Source of the DNA: Oxytricha trifallax
Lineage: Eukaryota; Ciliophora; Spirotrichea; Sporadotrichida; Oxytrichidae
Assembly: GCA_000711775.1 (NCBI GenBank)
Contig: ARYC01000301.1
Coordinates: 116,265 to 180,264, forward strand
Length of the DNA stretch: 64,000 bases
Direction: 5' to 3'
The notes beneath the pieces are model-generated. The model did not search any database, was not told the origin of the DNA, and saw only the letters and a program-made list of their open reading frames with translations. Below are positions 61,831-64,000 of this stretch, one piece after another. A program made the translations under genes and the position numbers. Each line of letters begins with the position of its first letter. The first letter of the stretch is position 1.

Positions 61831-62183
61831 CAAGGTATTTTCTAATTTATATAAAACAATATAGAAAATCTATAAATTATAAATTGCAATAGATTATTTT
61901 ATTCAATATTTTGGATAATTAATCGTTATTTAAAAAGCGAAATAAAAATAAGTAAAATGTGGGAGCTGTTCCGTCTATATTGATTAAAGAGTCAGCTAAT
62001 TACTAAGATCTTTCCCTAAATTGTATTATCTAAAGCGAATTTTCTGATATTAAATAATTTTTTCATAGATAAAATAAGTTTATAAATAAACTGAAATAAA
62101 CTCTGTGAAATCTTTGTAAATAATAAAAATAACCTCCATTATATATTCATGAACAAAATTGTAAGATGAGTATAATTAAGATT
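61831..62183. other. AT-rich stretch before the second TBE
   Basis: No coding frame recognised; the missing C-lobe of the kinase is not here. Confidence 0.5.
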
Positions 62184-64000
62184 CAAAACTCCAAAACCCC
62201 TAAATGAGGTTTATAAGTGCTTTGATTTGTAGGGAATTTGTTAGGGGTTGGGGTTATTAATAGGTTTTAATGTGAAATTTATAGTAAATGTATTTAATTT
62301 AATCAATCAAAATGCAATTTTGGATCATGTGGGAGAGGTCTGAAGTTTAACTTACTTAACCACAACTCTATCTACTCTATTGATATGTCTGATCTTGAGT
62401 TCGGTTTTATTATTATTGACTCTGCCATATGCTTCATTGATTGAGACACTCTGGTTTTGTATAAACTACTTGATTCTTTAGTTAGCATCTTTCTCGCACC
62501 TTGTAGAGTAGTAATCGTTGCGAGGCATATCGCACTCTTATTATTGCTGCTAAAGCCCACACATCCCACTAAAAGTCACCATCTCTCCAGTCTTCTCTCT
62601 CTGGATAATAGCCTTGAGTTCCCATTACAGTTCCAAGCCTTGAGACTTCCACTCTTTAGGATCTGTTGAAATCGATTATTGCTACTCTTACTAGAGAAAA
62701 GTTTATCATAATATTTTCTGGCTTTAAATCTCTGTGAACAAACCCTAACTGTGAAGCTCTTTAATGCCTTGTATAGTCTGAGTTGCTATTTATCCAAGTT
62801 ACTTATGACTCCTTTGATCTGTTATGAAATCTCTAAGAGTCATTTCATAGAGTGGGAGTCTGAAAGCAACATGAACCTTGGCAAGGAGAACAGCATCTAG
62901 CTGATTAAGTAACTACACTCTTTAAACTTTGCTTGAGTGAGTACTTAATACTCATTTGTAAACTCCATCTAATATTTATCATCACTTAAGAGATAAGTTG
63001 AAGGGATACACCTTGTATGCGTATTGATGATCATTGATAACTTTCTTATAAAAGGAGTCTTCTAATATTAGGTAGCTTTAAAGAGAAGTATCTAAGTCAA
63101 TTTAAGCAAGAACCGGTATTTTCTTGTATTGAATCTTGATCATAATTCTTGTTATTTCAGAAGTCAGTTGGTTGCGTGCCTTCCTAACGTACTCTAACTC
63201 TCTTGCTGATTCAGGCACAACGACCTTAGAATTTCCCTCGCTTTTCTTTTGTTGAGAAGCTTCAGCTCAACTTCATGATTCTCAACCTCTATATCTTTCT
63301 TGCGAGCTTTTAAAAGATGCTTCTTCAAGTCTCTTGTATGAGAGTATTGCTTATGGCACTCAAAGCAATCATACTTTCCATCTATTTTATCATGCTTTAA
63401 GTATACAGTGGGCCTGGCTTCTCTATGCTCTTTCTTATGTCTGTACCAGCTTGATTTATGAGCAAAATCTCTCTCATAGCTCACAAAAATAGACTTCAGC
63501 TTCTTCAGTTTGTATAGGAATTTCATTAATACCTTTCTCCCTCTCTGTCTCCCACACACTTGTTTGCCATTTATTTTCTATTATTAATTTCTATTTTAAT
63601 AACAGAGACCTCAAGTGATAGCTCTCGTAGTTCTTTAAGAGAGTTCATCTCACAGCTATCACACTTTTTATTGCTGCCAAAGGTAAGTCTCAATTAGTTT
63701 GATGGAAGTGCTGTTGTTTTACTTAAAATGTTAGCGCTCATATTTAAATTTGAATTTAAAATTATAAAACTGCCTCTATAACTGAGAGCTTATATGATAG
63801 CTTTGCAAGCCTACAAGTTTCAAGGGAAGTTCTTAGAGTATTAGAGAAGAAAAATAAGTGTTAAGAGACAATCCAGCTCTAAATATGGAGGAGGAAGTAA
63901 CAATTTTTACTATCAATAATAAGTTGATTACAGCACGTACCAATTTAGGAGGTGCTCCTAATTAAGTACGTACTGTTTTAGGAGGTATTTTGTCATTTTA
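62184..64000 (-). mobile_element. Second TBE element, inverted and cut by the window end
   Basis: Begins CAAAACTCCAAAACCCC, a diverged TBE terminus, after ATT that may be the ANT-type target. The 57-kDa-type gene runs toward this end on the minus strand, as in the complete TBE read in reverse. The 22-kDa and transposase genes should lie beyond 64000. It is only moderately similar to the first TBE, so another subfamily is likely. Confidence 0.85.
62303..63741 (-). CDS. TBE 57-kDa-type zinc-finger/kinase protein (second copy)
   Basis: Begins MSANILSKTTALPSN at 63741, as in the first TBE. The zinc-finger zone has one degraded finger (YERDFAHKSSWYRHKKEH) and one good one (YDCFECHKQYSHTRDLKKHL). 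The kinase-like region has GFVHRDLKPENIMIN and DFN in place of DFG. It ends FRPLPHDPKLHFD at TGA 62303-62305, parallel to LPHDSKLMFV of the first copy. At least one frame change between the N-terminus and the finger region (near 63545) looks like an indel or unseen intron. The shared DFN suggests it is a family trait, not decay. Confidence 0.8.

Noticed and set aside
1-64000. tRNA, rRNA, CRISPR arrays, bacterial operons and Shine-Dalgarno sites
   Set aside because: None seen. TTCGAATC-like strings (for example near 36920 and 46385) lack tRNA arms, and gene structure is eukaryotic.

Overview
The window looks like germline (micronuclear) DNA of a hypotrich ciliate close to Oxytricha or Stylonychia. 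The evidence is: very AT-rich DNA; genes that read through only if TAA and TAG encode Gln and TGA alone is stop; tiny GT-AG introns (down to about 23-26 nt); genes cut by short AT-rich segments bounded by direct repeats (IESs with pointers) whose removal restores the reading frame; and a 4.06-kb TBE transposon with telomere-like (C4A4) inverted ends. ORFs called with the standard code are mostly fragments of larger genes.

Main result: one dynein heavy chain gene is scrambled. Its three blocks lie in the order motor (369-10552), tail/linker (14136-17277), N-terminus (24292-27951), all on the + strand, the reverse of protein order. Two long pointers connect them in frame: ACTCAAAATAAC (27940-27951 and 14136-14147) joins N-terminus to tail, and AATTTTAAA (17269-17277 and 369-377) joins tail to motor. 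Complete unrelated genes sit between the blocks. Three lie between motor and tail: a small acidic protein, SmD2 and an unknown protein. Four lie between tail and N-terminus: a coiled-coil protein, an MGCC protein, the ciliary protein B9D2 and a charged protein.

28.4-33.8 kb is a C2H2 zinc-finger gene split by a TBE element with an AAT target duplication; clean loss of the TBE plus one AAT restores the frame. 34.7-36.1 kb is a membrane-anchored JmjC/cupin-like gene (-). 36.3-39.9 kb is an unknown gene (+) whose 893-bp IES carries a G-tract fold-back element. 40.3-43.9 kb is a sperm-tail PG-rich (SHIPPO) repeat gene (-) with a hairpin-ended fold-back. 44.1-48.2 kb is an acidic coiled-coil gene (+) interrupted by a TA-flanked 1.8-kb element with telomere-like ends and a GC-rich interior. 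48.3-53.2 kb is a FAM135/DUF676 serine-esterase gene (-). 53.3-56.9 kb is an unknown gene (-) with a 1348-bp IES that contains a 1.2-kb near-perfect palindrome. 57.1-58.1 kb is a J-domain gene (+). 58.1-59.9 kb is gene-free AT-rich DNA, 59.9-61.8 kb holds shards of a CK1-like kinase, and a second, inverted TBE runs from 62.18 kb to the window end.

Several products point to cilia (dynein, B9D2, PG-rich repeat protein). The architecture implies that each gene becomes its own macronuclear nanochromosome after DNA elimination and, for the dynein, reordering. Pointer assignments come from direct repeats read by eye plus frame restoration; no macronuclear sequence was available.
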